DNA of 64,000 bases from Aquirufa ecclesiirivi (GCF_011250515.1 NZ_JAANOP010000001.1:702417-766416), one strand, 5' to 3'; numbered from the stretch's first letter, positions 19,701-27,190 are shown. Notes: generated from the letters alone by a model not told the origin. A program made the numbers and translations.

Positions 19701-20021
19701 TTAATTAAAGATATGGATAAAAATGAGTCGGACATTGTGAATAAGCGTTTGAATAATTCGTTGCAGCAGCGCCAGGAACAAATGTTGCCTAGATTGATGG
19801 AAGCGGAAAAGGCCTTAAAAGAACAGGGTGAAGATCCGAAAAGGGAATCAAAAACGGCCTTGCAAAAATGGAAAGAAAACCCTCCACCCAACTTAGCTCC
19901 TTTCCTTAAAAGACAAAAAGAGAATCGAGATTTATTACAAAATGTTCCAGTAGACCTTTTACCTTATTATCAACAAAAAGTGATGCAGTATATGGATAAG
20001 ATTAAGCAAAAATTGAAATAA
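16728..20021 (+). CDS. Large DUF4175-type membrane-anchored coiled-coil protein
   Basis: A 1,097-residue protein starting at a GTG. The N-terminus has two membrane helices (about 24-46 and 50-70) and a third at about 152-172, followed by an Ig-like extracytoplasmic region (about 200-480). The C-terminal half (about 490-1090) is almost all charged Lys/Glu/Gln-rich coiled coil, ending VDLLPYYQQKVMQYMDKIKQKLK. This architecture matches the DUF4175 family of Bacteroidota, whose function is unknown. A long periplasmic coiled coil could act as a spacer or scaffold. A hairpin without a T-run follows at 20030-20062. Confidence 0.75.
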   Translation: MYNPLQNQLRNYHRQLSRKELWKSLILAAIWILSVAFFLILLEYLAWFSSAIRGIFLYAFFISSIGILILFVRRPIWDLMRPLNQEDYYRLAISLGKYLPSEHADALINVLQLQNQVPDNSLELWQAAIEEKQSFLKQYHWEDFVQIRELKKPFLLFLALFALLGIGQLTFPNLFRKPSLRIWNYSFHYPKDLPFEFVVLNKPFQAVAGENTEFLMELRGKNLPSEVTLLWDGERIPLSPTEKANQFRGLIPAIQSEKWLQFEAGGYFSEPQLLPLVRRPGLKEMTMKLIYPSYLKKPSETIHQAIPLKVPEGTTVHWEMTTSSAEKLGIQFQQKSSVDWASPNFLKTKYLLTRIISQNSTYQVIAQNAQMPIQKSVIQPIEVILDQKPSLQTQWLEDTLYYRFRVLNALIEDDYALGQMRLSYQIKRKDAKGFSIKKTQAIPIQAGTKRMEVEYIWRVDSLALHPGDQIHYRVEVSDQDGLHGPKWTQTSMQIWEYPEIKRLEKKMDQQADQAEKQVLNSLQKAQDMKQEINELTKRVQLGKEVDLKALQEVLDKETALKKTIEELKKMQEQWMGQQMSFQQMDPTWMKKMENLQKMISQLWDPDMEKRRDALLKNWEKESATLWQKHLDQMRNQGKNMERELERLQQFYQELKVEKMLDESISRWKELAKKQEELSEKNNGKNEQELAKQQEALNKEVEEERKKLDEIAQEKKEIPGEQDLDKEEKLQEEMEENLDNAQENLQNKQSKQAETNQKKAAEKMKKLAKKLEEQQEQQESTEVALNLAQLRLLMEDLLQLSFDQERIMKAYKKIPAGDVAVRQIAQEQNKLGEMATILEDSLISLGKKLMPLSQTITKETANMKQRMQEASRMMKERKWDIVPVRQQEAMAATNQLAVLLSDLLRQVQDQAAQAKSGKKGNSKGNAKGNWGKRQQQLNQKARKMGSQPMMITNEELIKLAEEQAQIRQEMEQKMNELQGQPGSQGLQKSLSDLIKDMDKNESDIVNKRLNNSLQQRQEQMLPRLMEAEKALKEQGEDPKRESKTALQKWKENPPPNLAPFLKRQKENRDLLQNVPVDLLPYYQQKVMQYMDKIKQKLK

Positions 20022-20029
20022 AATTTCCT

Positions 20030-20062
20030 AACGCTGGCAAGGTTCCAAACCTTGACAGCGTT
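20030..20062. repeat. Imperfect palindrome after the DUF4175 gene
   Basis: Arms AACGCTG/CAGCGTT and CAAGGTT/AACCTTG form a 15-position stem with one mismatch and a 3-nt loop. No T-run follows, so it is not a standard intrinsic terminator. It may be a dispersed palindromic repeat; the AACCTTG/CAAGGTT core recurs in the terminator at 58750. Confidence 0.55.
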
Positions 20063-20135
20063 GTCAAAACGAATGAAATTTTATACTTATTGTCCAACAA
20101 GTTGATATTAAAAGTCAGGAAAGAAGAAGGCTTTT

Positions 20136-20645
20136 TTATGATTTCCTCTTAAATAAAGGAACGGTACTACAAGGCTCACCAAAGAACAAGCTTTTAACTA
20201 TTGGCTGAAGTTTTTGTGCAACTTGCACATAGGCATCGGTCGGGACCGATTCTTTCGAACAACCTTTTATCACCACTCTGGCACCAACAAGCTCTTGAAT
20301 GTCCAATTCATCGATACTTTGTTTGAACAATGTTTTTTCCAAATCATCCAAGGTTCCGAAAACTATCGTTTTTGCATATGGACTTAATTGAATACTTAAA
20401 AGCATAAAAGCCCAAGTTGGTATGATCGCATCATTGCTACAACCCACCGCTACATGCTTATCTTGATAATTTGCCCAATCATGTTCTGAAATGAAATTTC
20501 GAAAGTCTTTTTCTTTCAAAACTAGTTCCATGAATAACTGGGGTTTAATGTCCAAAAAGATTCGCTCCCCTGGGATTCGCATTTCTTCCAGATCCAATTG
20601 AATTAAACCACTTTGTTTTACTCGATTGATGATTTCTTCTTCCAT
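20136..20645 (-). CDS. DUF2480 family protein
   Basis: A 169-residue soluble protein that matches my recollection of the DUF2480 family, which is common in Bacteroidota and uncharacterised. Markers include EIINRVKQSGLIQLDLEE at the start and DKHVAVGCSNDAIIPTWAFMLL in the middle. Its start codon overlaps the tsaB stop by 1 bp, so it is translated from the rpmH-rnpA-S41-tsaB transcript or a part of it. Confidence 0.78.
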   Translation of the reverse strand: MEEEIINRVKQSGLIQLDLEEMRIPGERIFLDIKPQLFMELVLKEKDFRNFISEHDWANYQDKHVAVGCSNDAIIPTWAFMLLSIQLSPYAKTIVFGTLDDLEKTLFKQSIDELDIQELVGARVVIKGCSKESVPTDAYVQVAQKLQPIVKSLFFGEPCSTVPLFKRKS

Positions 20646-21340
20646 TACAATGCTTTATTTTTAGGCTGAGTTCCCATGAATTCTTTCAAATAATCCGGTT
20701 CTAAGCTAACCAAATCTTGGAAGTTTTTGTTCAAATATTCATCATAGGCTAAAGCACCCATGAATTGAGCTTCAGGAAATAAAGGATTATTAACAAATTG
20801 AATATCAGGATGCCGGCAAGTGCTTTGCCATTTCTCAGCACCATTGCCAAAGGCGAGCAATGTTGTTCCTCGTAATTCAGAAAAGGAATTTTCATCTAAA
20901 ATGATAGCTTTTGATGCTTGTATCTCTCGCAAATCTTCTAATTCATAACATGCCGCATAAACTTCCATTCTTCGGGCATCTAACATAGGAAGGAGTCGGA
21001 CCTGAGAAAATTCTTGTTGGCTTTGTCGAAAACCTTGGGCTAATATTTTTAAAGTAGGTAGTGCTATTAAAGGAATGTCCAATCCAAAACATAATCCTTT
21101 TGCTGTGGCTAAACCAATTCGTAGTCCAGTATATGAGCCTGGTCCCATGGAAACGGCGATAGCTTCTATTTGAGATAAGTTAAATCCATTTTCTTGTAAT
21201 AGAGAATCGATTAAAACTGTGACTTGTTTTGAATGGCCCCCATCTTCGACAATTAATTTTTGAGCAATTAATTCTCCGTTTTGATGTATCGCGACGGAGC
21301 AAGTTGGGGTAGAAGTTTCTATACTAAGAATCAAATTCAT
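20645..21340 (-). CDS. tsaB: tRNA threonylcarbamoyladenosine biosynthesis protein TsaB
   Basis: A 231-residue ASKHA-fold partner of TsaD in making t6A37 on tRNA. Visible are LSIETSTPTCSVAI at the N-terminus and SMGPGSYTGLRIGLATAKGLCFG, the TsaB signature. The ATG at 21340 is preferred over 21385 because it puts the ASKHA strand at the N-terminus and follows the S41 stop by 1 bp. Length is normal. Confidence 0.92.
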   Translation of the reverse strand: MNLILSIETSTPTCSVAIHQNGELIAQKLIVEDGGHSKQVTVLIDSLLQENGFNLSQIEAIAVSMGPGSYTGLRIGLATAKGLCFGLDIPLIALPTLKILAQGFRQSQQEFSQVRLLPMLDARRMEVYAACYELEDLREIQASKAIILDENSFSELRGTTLLAFGNGAEKWQSTCRHPDIQFVNNPLFPEAQFMGALAYDEYLNKNFQDLVSLEPDYLKEFMGTQPKNKAL

Positions 21341-21341
21341 G

Positions 21342-23012
21342 TTATTTTCCTGCCAAAATCGATTGAAAACGAGTATTCTGTTCAAATAATTTTATAGCCT
21401 CACGAATGGAAGGGTCCTTTGAAAATGACCATTCATTCATTCCTTTTTGAAGGTAATAATGTTGTACAATCTCCTGTTCCAATAAAGTAATGATGTCTGA
21501 CTGATAAGCAGTTAATTCTCGATCCAAATTGGATGCCCATTCCTTTCTGAAATTCTGAAGAGCAGGTTCCATGCTAGCGTAGGATTTATCCTTTTTGGCC
21601 AGCTCACTGATTATGTGGAATTGTCGCTCAATTTGACTTTCAAATTTGAAATTTTGATTTTTCAACCAAGTACAAAAGGCCTGATATTCAGCTGGACTTA
21701 AACTGAAATCTTTCGCAGGTGAAATACTTGGATGTTTACTTCTAAAATAACAAGCATAGAGAAAAATCATATGCTGCTTTTGAAGGGCATTTGTGAATGG
21801 GGATGTGCTTAATTTTTCTACCGAGATATCTGGGGTAATTCCTCCTCCATCGACTACTTTACGATGATTTTTAGTGTAAAATGTTTTACTATTTGAATCT
21901 TTTAAGGCAACCGCACTACCATCAGGATTTCGATGTTGATAATCGATTGCTTGAATACAACGACCGCTTGGAATGTAATATTTAGCTGTAGTGATCTTCA
22001 TTTTAGTGCGGAAAGGTAAATCTCGAGTAACTTGAACGAGTCCTTTTCCAAAGCTTTTTTGACCAATTAAAACAGCGCGGTCATAATCTTGCATTACACC
22101 AGCCACGATTTCCGATGCAGAAGCTGAATGATTATTGATCAATATAATTAAGGGTAATTCAGGTTCCGTGCTGGGATTTAGCGCATTATAGGTTTTATTC
22201 CATTCTTCCACCTTTCCGCGAGTAGAAACTACTTCCGAGTCTTTGGGTAGGAATAAATTACAAATATCAACCGCCTGAGTCAGAAGCCCCCCTGGGTTTT
22301 CCCTCAAGTCCAAAATTAATTTTTTCATGCCTGCCTGTTTCAAGCTTTGCAAAGCATTTTTTAATTCTTTGGCCGCGGAAGCATTAAAATCTTCTAATAA
22401 AATATAACCTACTCCTGGTTGAATAATACCAGAATACACCACATTTTTAATTTGAACGGTCTCTCGATTGATGCTTATTTCTTGTGGTGTGGTTTGGCCA
22501 TTTTTTAAGACTTTGACCAAAATTTTAGTTCCAGATTGTCCTCTTAGTAGTTTAGATGGATCAGCTTCAGGTTTATCGGAAAGTGCGATGCCATTGACTG
22601 CAATAATTTGATCTCCAATGCCCAACCCTGCTTTTAAGGCAGGACTATTTTCTTCAATAAAAGAAATCCGAAACGTTTGATTGATTTCCGCCAAAATGAT
22701 ACCAATTCCTTGGTATTTTCCAGTGGTCATGGTTAAAAAATCCTCTAATTCATCTTCTGGATAAAAGACAGTATAAGGGTCAAAACTTTTTAATAAAGCA
22801 TCTATAGAAGTCTTTACCGCCTGATTAGGGTTCACTTCATCTACGTAAAACTTATTCAATTCCTTAAAAACGGAAGCGTAAATATCTAGGTTCTTGGCAA
22901 TTTCAAAGAAACGATCTCCTGGGGAGTTTAATGCTAAGACGCATACGAAACTAATACCTGAAAGGGCGGCGATGAGCCAATTTTTGATGGACTTAGGAGT
23001 TTTTTGTGGCAT
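21342..23012 (-). CDS. S41 family C-terminal processing peptidase
   Basis: A 556-residue periplasmic serine protease of the CtpA/Prc family. The N-terminal membrane/signal segment is at about 11-28, the PDZ domain at about 95-180, and the catalytic pair is Ser298 (NHSASASE) and Lys323 (SFGKG), with the 25-residue spacing seen in Prc. The C-terminal 170 residues are extra helical sequence typical of Bacteroidota members. It overlaps the rnpA 3' end by 20 bp and sits in the conserved rpmH-rnpA-S41 order. Confidence 0.92.
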   Translation of the reverse strand: MPQKTPKSIKNWLIAALSGISFVCVLALNSPGDRFFEIAKNLDIYASVFKELNKFYVDEVNPNQAVKTSIDALLKSFDPYTVFYPEDELEDFLTMTTGKYQGIGIILAEINQTFRISFIEENSPALKAGLGIGDQIIAVNGIALSDKPEADPSKLLRGQSGTKILVKVLKNGQTTPQEISINRETVQIKNVVYSGIIQPGVGYILLEDFNASAAKELKNALQSLKQAGMKKLILDLRENPGGLLTQAVDICNLFLPKDSEVVSTRGKVEEWNKTYNALNPSTEPELPLIILINNHSASASEIVAGVMQDYDRAVLIGQKSFGKGLVQVTRDLPFRTKMKITTAKYYIPSGRCIQAIDYQHRNPDGSAVALKDSNSKTFYTKNHRKVVDGGGITPDISVEKLSTSPFTNALQKQHMIFLYACYFRSKHPSISPAKDFSLSPAEYQAFCTWLKNQNFKFESQIERQFHIISELAKKDKSYASMEPALQNFRKEWASNLDRELTAYQSDIITLLEQEIVQHYYLQKGMNEWSFSKDPSIREAIKLFEQNTRFQSILAGK

Positions 23013-23397
23013 CTTTTTGGGTATTGCTAAATTCTTGCAAGACTAGCTGCATTTTCTTATTGATCCGATCAAAAGGCTCAATTGTAGAAGCAATATAAAC
23101 AAAAGCCAGAAAATCTGGTAATTTCTCTTTCCCTTCTCCTAGGTGAAAGGCCTTGTTCAAGCGATAAGCTTCTCGGATTCTTCTTTTGATGAGGTTCCTA
23201 TCGACCGCTTTTTTGAACTTACGCTTTGGGACGGAAATAAGAATTTGTGGAAATTCTAAAGGCTGAGGGCCAAATTGATATAAAACTCGAAAAGGATAGA
23301 CAAACCGTTGTGCTACGATCTGACTATCCTTTTGGAATAGTGAATCTATGATTTTGACTTGCGTAAGTCGCTCGGATTTTTGAAAAGTAAACTTCAC
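22993..23397 (-). CDS. rnpA: Ribonuclease P protein component
   Basis: A 134-residue RNase P protein. The RNR motif is KRKFKKAVDRNLIKRRIREAYR, and the N-terminus KFTFQKSERL is typical. I start at the GTG at 23397, directly before KFTFQKSERL, because the alternative at 23418 is a TTG with seven atypical residues. It helps the RNA subunit mature tRNA 5' ends. It lies 60 bp after rpmH. Confidence 0.9.
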   Translation of the reverse strand: MKFTFQKSERLTQVKIIDSLFQKDSQIVAQRFVYPFRVLYQFGPQPLEFPQILISVPKRKFKKAVDRNLIKRRIREAYRLNKAFHLGEGKEKLPDFLAFVYIASTIEPFDRINKKMQLVLQEFSNTQKDATKNS

Positions 23398-23457
23398 GGC
23401 ATGAAACTTGTTGTACAACTAAGCTAACCTGAAATCTTCTTTCCTAAGATCTAAGGC

Positions 23458-23613
23458 TTATTTTCCTCTCTTCTCGTCAGAAACTGAAAGTTTGTGACGC
23501 CCTTTAGCGCGACGTGCTGTTAACACACGACGACCATTAGCTGTAGACATACGCTCACGGAATCCGTGCTTATTTTTTCTTTTTTTAACCGAAGGTTGAA
23601 AAGTTCTTTTCAT
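23458..23613 (-). CDS. rpmH: Ribosomal protein bL34
   Basis: A 51-residue L34 starting MKRTFQPS and containing [13 protein letters not shown] and [12 protein letters not shown]. The start is fixed by homology and by the promoter 46 bp upstream; the in-frame extension to 23661 would start inside that promoter. It heads the rpmH-rnpA cluster. Confidence 0.97.
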   Translation of the reverse strand: MKRTFQPSVKKRKNKHGFRERMSTANGRRVLTARRAKGRHKLSVSDEKRGK

Positions 23614-23658
23614 TTCTTTAACATTTACATATTTCGAAACTGATTCGAATTGGGTTTG

Positions 23659-23688
23659 CAAAGGTACAAAAAAAATATTTTTAACAAA
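23659..23688 (-). promoter_or_regulatory. rpmH promoter
   Basis: TTTG (23688-23685), an 18-bp spacer and TACCTTTG (23666-23659) on the minus strand, an exact match to the Bacteroidota -33/-7 consensus. Confidence 0.8.
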
Positions 23689-23867
23689 GCATTCGGTTTA
23701 AAAAAAATGAAAGAGTTTTTGATGAGGGGAGTGTTTTTGTTCTTGCGACTCTTTATTTCGTTCAACGTATCCATGTGAATCAAATAAAGCGCACTTACGA
23801 AGTATTTTTTAGGTCAGCGAATTCTATATTGATTTATTGATAAAAGGAATTAACCCTATTGACAAAT

Positions 23868-23902
23868 TACCAATTTTTGGTAGTTTTATCATGATTAAAC
23901 TA
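23868..23902 (+). promoter_or_regulatory. Two inverted repeats upstream of parD (candidate operator)
   Basis: TACCAA-TTT-TTGGTA at 23868-23882 is perfect, and TAGTTT-N10-AAACTA at 23881-23902 shares its first two bases with it. They end 8 bp before the parD start, where ParD-type antitoxins normally bind their own promoter. The preceding about 200 bp (from 23689) contains no gene that I can see. Confidence 0.5.
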
Positions 23903-23910
23903 CCTCATAT

Positions 23911-24162
23911 ATGGGACGAAATACATCAATATCGCTCGGGAATCATTTTGAAAATTTTATTCAAAATTTGATAGATGATGGTCGATATACTAATGCTAGC
24001 GAAGTTATTCGGGCAGGACTCCGCCTTCTTGAAGATGAGGAAAGCAAGGTTATTGCATTAAGAAAAGCTGTTAATGATGGAATAGCAAGTGGTCGTTCTA
24101 TCCATTTTGATCCTAAAAAACATTTGCAACTACTCAAAGCTGGGAGGAAGTCAAATGGCTAA
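23911..24162 (+). CDS. ParD-family antitoxin
   Basis: An 83-residue ribbon-helix-helix antitoxin. The N-terminal RHH is SISLGNHFENFIQNLIDDGRYTNASEVIRAGLRLLEDEE, a classic ParD pattern, followed by a toxin-binding tail ending HFDPKKHLQLLKAGRKSNG. Its stop overlaps the ATG of the downstream parE remnant by 8 bp, the usual parDE arrangement. The antitoxin is intact although its toxin is broken. A candidate operator lies immediately upstream. Confidence 0.88.
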   Translation: MGRNTSISLGNHFENFIQNLIDDGRYTNASEVIRAGLRLLEDEESKVIALRKAVNDGIASGRSIHFDPKKHLQLLKAGRKSNG

Positions 24163-24447
24163 GTATTATTTTACGTATAAGGCTGTAGATGACTTATCTC
24201 CATTTGGACATATACCGTTGAAATCTGGTTAGAAAACCAATCTGATGCATATTTTTAATTGCTTTTATCATCATGTCATGAATTGGCCATTAATCCAACC
24301 TTAGGAAGAAATTATGAAATGTTAGGAAAGGATATTTTGGGATATAAATCTGGATAACATTTGATTTTGTAGTTAAGATTATCTCAAAATAAAATTGAAG
24401 TAATTAGAATACTTCATGGAATAATGGATTTGAAAAGTAAATTTTAG
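24155..24447 (+). pseudogene. Decayed ParE-family toxin
   Basis: The ATG at 24155 encodes MAKYYFTYKAVDDLS, typical of ParE, then the frame is lost. Moving to another frame at about 24200 recovers IWTYTVEIWLENQSDAY, LLLSSCHELAINPTLGRNYEMLGKDILGYKSG and NKIEVIRILHG, a complete RelE/ParE fold of about 97 residues. It is interrupted by one frameshift and three in-frame stops (after DAYF, after YKSG and after HLIL). No functional toxin can be made. Confidence 0.85.
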
Positions 24448-24645
24448 AGGCATAATATTTTTATCCTAATAATTCCCTCAAATCCAATGATTTATATCAA
24501 GAATGATTTACTAAATTTTCAAATTTTACGAATTTGATTTTTGATAAATGAGTCCGTTTTCTCCAATTTATAGAAATAGAAAATTTAATTTTCCACATTA
24601 GATAAACCGATAATTCACTTTTGAACAAATTTTCCTTTTAGTAGA

Positions 24646-24685
24646 TTCATTTACTGAAAAACTATTAAATTTTTCAGTAAATGAA
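24646..24685. repeat. Perfect 16-bp inverted repeat, 8-nt loop
   Basis: TTCATTTACTGAAAAA and its exact complement flank an 8-nt A/T loop, 48 bp before the next gene. There is no T-run on either side. The rest of 24448-24732 is AT-rich with no gene that I can see. Confidence 0.6.
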
Positions 24686-24732
24686 ATAATACCAAATTAA
24701 TAGTCTCATCAAATTAGAAAAATTTAAATATA

Positions 24733-25584
24733 ATGGTGAAAGCACCTGATGACATAGAAGAAATAATTTCATCTATGAACAACTTACCTGTAGATGATTT
24801 TTTGGGATATTCGCCCAATGATATGACGTATTTACTTTATGATGCTCTAGAAAAGAATTCCCCAGTACAATTTCTGGATAAAATAGATGATGGTACGCTA
24901 GATAAAATGCCACTTTTCCGAATTGTGGAAGCATATATAAAAATCATTCAACGGGAAAAACATATTAAATTAACACCTCTGGGAGCTTTGCCTCGGAAGG
25001 TGATCAAAGAACTCTATGATTTACGATTTTTACTGGACGATTTTATTGAAATCGGTTTATATAAGTTGTGGAAAGAGGAAGATTGTATTTCTATAAGAAG
25101 TGCAAGGCTAACGGCAGAATTGGCGGGGCTAGTTAGGAAAACAAATGGGAAATTGTCTTTGACTAAAGTGGCTATTAATTTATTAGAGACGAATAATCGG
25201 CAACAAATGTTTCGAAAGTTTTTTAAAGCTTTTGTTAATAAGTTTCCATGGAGCTATAATGATGCTTATCCAGAAGTGCCACTTGGACAATTTGGTTGGG
25301 CATTTTCAGTTATTTTACTAGGTAAATTTGGCAATGAGGCTCAAACCGATAAGTTTTATGCTGATCTTTATGGTAAAGCTTTTCCGAATCTGTATACATT
25401 TTTTCAAGATGATTCTTCCAATGAAGATAGACAGTTTAATCGTTGTTATTCTATTAGAACCTTCCATCGTTTTATGCTTTGGTTTGGATTTATAACCATA
25501 GAGAAAAAAGAGATAATCAGCACAGGCCATGAGCCAATTCAAAGTACACACATTTTATCCAGTGTATTTAAAATTACCAATTAA
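24733..25584 (+). CDS. Hypothetical protein related to pRiA4b ORF-3/SEC-C-associated family
   Basis: A 283-residue soluble protein. The pattern LTPLGALPRKVIKELYDLRF, then KLSLTKVAINLLE, then KFPWSYNDAY..LGQFGWAFSVILLGKFG and FYADLYGKAFP matches what I recall of an uncharacterised Bacteroidota family whose members are sometimes linked to plasmid pRiA4b ORF-3 or SEC-C domains. The two LT-x-G/LSLTK segments look like winged-helix repeats. No catalytic motif is visible. It lies alone between the broken parDE locus and a glycosyltransferase, in AT-rich DNA that looks accessory. Confidence 0.55.
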   Translation: MVKAPDDIEEIISSMNNLPVDDFLGYSPNDMTYLLYDALEKNSPVQFLDKIDDGTLDKMPLFRIVEAYIKIIQREKHIKLTPLGALPRKVIKELYDLRFLLDDFIEIGLYKLWKEEDCISIRSARLTAELAGLVRKTNGKLSLTKVAINLLETNNRQQMFRKFFKAFVNKFPWSYNDAYPEVPLGQFGWAFSVILLGKFGNEAQTDKFYADLYGKAFPNLYTFFQDDSSNEDRQFNRCYSIRTFHRFMLWFGFITIEKKEIISTGHEPIQSTHILSSVFKITN

Positions 25585-25764
25585 GAATTCACAATATGCC
25601 ATGTATTAATTTCCTGTTAATTAGCTTATTAATTAAATCAGGTTGAATTCAATAAGTGGATAAACCTTATAAGATTAATTTGATTCATTTCTGGTAGTGG
25701 TTTGAATAAATTTCGATTATTCTTTCCTCAACCCCAATTATTCCCAATATCTTCTGACATTCTC

Positions 25765-25772
25765 TATCTTTG
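25765..25772 (+). promoter_or_regulatory. -7 element of the glycosyltransferase gene
   Basis: TATCTTTG is an exact TAnnTTTG match ending 8 bp before the ATG at 25781. Transcription would begin almost at the start codon. No clear -33 TTTG was seen. Confidence 0.45.
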
Positions 25773-25780
25773 TGAAATCT

Positions 25781-26557
25781 ATGAATTCACCCAAGGTTTC
25801 CATCATTACCGTTTGTTATCAGTCTGCGGCTACACTCCGACAAACCATCGAAAGTGTACTAGCTCAAGATTATCCTAATCTAGAATATTGGGTCATTGAT
25901 GGCGGTTCCAAAGATGACAGCCTCACCATTTTAAAGGATTACGAAGGTCGAATTCATTACATTTCAGAAAAAGATCAAGGCATATACGATGCCATGAATA
26001 AGGGTTTGGCTCGCGTAACGGGAGATATTATCGGTATGATTGGCGCAGATGATTTTTATCCAGCTAACAATATTATTTCTTCTGTAGTTACTTGTTTTCA
26101 AGAAAAAGGTACTGACACAGTATATGGTGATATTCAGTTTGTGGATCCTATCAGTGGAGCTTTAGTTCGGTTTTGGCCGGCTGGTGAATATCAACGCAAC
26201 AATTGGCTCTGGGGTTGGATGCCTCCGCATCTGTCCTTTTATGCCAAAAAATCTGTTTATGATGAAATTGGGCCTTTTCGGACCGACTTCACTTGTGCCG
26301 GCGACTATGATTGGATGTTGCGAGCGTTATATAAAGCCAAAAAAACGGCAGCATATTTGCCCAAAACGCTCATGACCATGCGCAATGGAGGTACTAGTAC
26401 AGCCTCTTGGAAACATCGTTTGGTAGCTAATCGGGAAGATCGACAAGCTTGGAAAGACAATGGCCTTCAGCCGTATTTTTTCACTTTATTTCTAAAGCCT
26501 GTACGGAAGATTTTTCAATTGTTCAATTCTGAGAAAAAAGCAGGGAGTAAATTATAA
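25781..26557 (+). CDS. Family 2 glycosyltransferase
   Basis: A 258-residue GT-A enzyme: PKVSIITVCYQSAATLRQTIESVLAQDYPNLEYWVIDGGSKDDSL at the N-terminus and MIGADDFYP as the DxD-type nucleotide-sugar/metal site. ACGDYDW-type sequence (FTCAGDYDWMLRAL) follows in the acceptor region. It resembles WcaA/PGL-type transferases that build surface polysaccharides. The ATG at 25781 is preferred to a GTG at 25772 because the -7 promoter element covers the GTG. Confidence 0.9.
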   Translation: MNSPKVSIITVCYQSAATLRQTIESVLAQDYPNLEYWVIDGGSKDDSLTILKDYEGRIHYISEKDQGIYDAMNKGLARVTGDIIGMIGADDFYPANNIISSVVTCFQEKGTDTVYGDIQFVDPISGALVRFWPAGEYQRNNWLWGWMPPHLSFYAKKSVYDEIGPFRTDFTCAGDYDWMLRALYKAKKTAAYLPKTLMTMRNGGTSTASWKHRLVANREDRQAWKDNGLQPYFFTLFLKPVRKIFQLFNSEKKAGSKL

Positions 26558-26643
26558 ATGGTAAATTATGAATTATAAATGATTTATAATTTTTAGCATG
26601 AAAAATACATCCATTTACCATTTACCATTCGCCATTTACCATT
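26558..26643. repeat. AT-rich degenerate repeat with inverted arms
   Basis: Repeated words of the type ATGGTAAAT/ATTATAAAT on the left are answered by ATTTACCATT words on the right (three tandem TTTACCATT-like units at about 26612-26643), giving an imperfect inverted repeat. It is non-coding. Confidence 0.5.
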
Positions 26644-26679
26644 AAAAAAGGTCTTTGCATTGCTACAAAGACCTTTTTT
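26644..26679. terminator. Bidirectional terminator between GT2 and rpsJ
   Basis: A perfect 14-bp stem (AAAAAAGGTCTTTG and its complement, 8-nt loop) with A and T tracts on both sides serves the plus-strand glycosyltransferase and the minus-strand rpsJ. Confidence 0.9.
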
Positions 26680-26695
26680 GTGGAATTCGAAATCA

Positions 26696-27001
26696 TTAAA
26701 CTTTGATTTCAACATCAACTCCTGATGGTAATTCCAATTTCATCAACGCGTCCACAGTCTTAGCTGAAGAAGAGAAAATGTCAATTAAACGCTTGTAAGT
26801 GCATAATTGGAATTGCTCACGCGCTTTTTTGTTCACGTGTGGTGAACGTAAAACAGTGAATTTCTCAATCTTAGTAGGAAGTGGGATAGGGCCAGAAACA
26901 ACAGCTCCTGTAGCTTTAACCGCCTTAACGATTTTTTCAGCTGACTTGTCAACCAATGAATGGTCGAAAGATTTCAACTTGATGCGAATTTTTTGATTCA
27001 T
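26696..27001 (-). CDS. rpsJ: Ribosomal protein uS10
   Basis: A 101-residue S10 beginning [25 protein letters not shown] and containing [29 protein letters not shown]. The ATG at 27001 is set by homology; upstream in-frame codons belong to the leader. It is alone here, with its own promoter (27070-27101) and terminator, not in the usual fusA-rpsJ-rplC series. S10 also takes part in antitermination as NusE. Confidence 0.97.
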   Translation of the reverse strand: MNQKIRIKLKSFDHSLVDKSAEKIVKAVKATGAVVSGPIPLPTKIEKFTVLRSPHVNKKAREQFQLCTYKRLIDIFSSSAKTVDALMKLELPSGVDVEIKV

Positions 27002-27069
27002 GTTGTTTGGTTCATTAAGTGAATAGGAAGCGAAAGAACCATTTACTCCGATCCCCATAATATTCTCTG

Positions 27070-27101
27070 CAAAGGTAAGTCAAATTTTTAAACTAGCCAA
27101 A
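27070..27101 (-). promoter_or_regulatory. rpsJ promoter
   Basis: TTTG (27101-27098), a 20-bp spacer and TACCTTTG (27077-27070) on the minus strand, giving a leader of about 60 nt. Confidence 0.75.
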
Positions 27102-27106
27102 AGAGG

Positions 27107-27190
27107 TTAATGTAGAATGTAAAGGGTAGAATTAAGAATGAATGGAAGCAAAATCTATTCTACATTCTTCATTCTACTTTTTACATTAAC
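27107..27190. repeat. AT-rich imperfect inverted repeat of TAGAATG-type words
   Basis: The left arm contains GTTAATGTA, GTAGAAT and AAGAATG; the right arm contains their complements in reverse order (CATTCTT, ATTCTAC, TACATTAAC). It lies between the large TPR gene and the rpsJ promoter. It could act as a weak terminator for the TPR gene's upstream neighbour or be a dispersed repeat. Confidence 0.5.

Noticed and set aside
20030..20062. Intrinsic terminator of the DUF4175 gene
   Set aside because: The hairpin has no T-run after it on either strand; recorded as a palindromic repeat instead.
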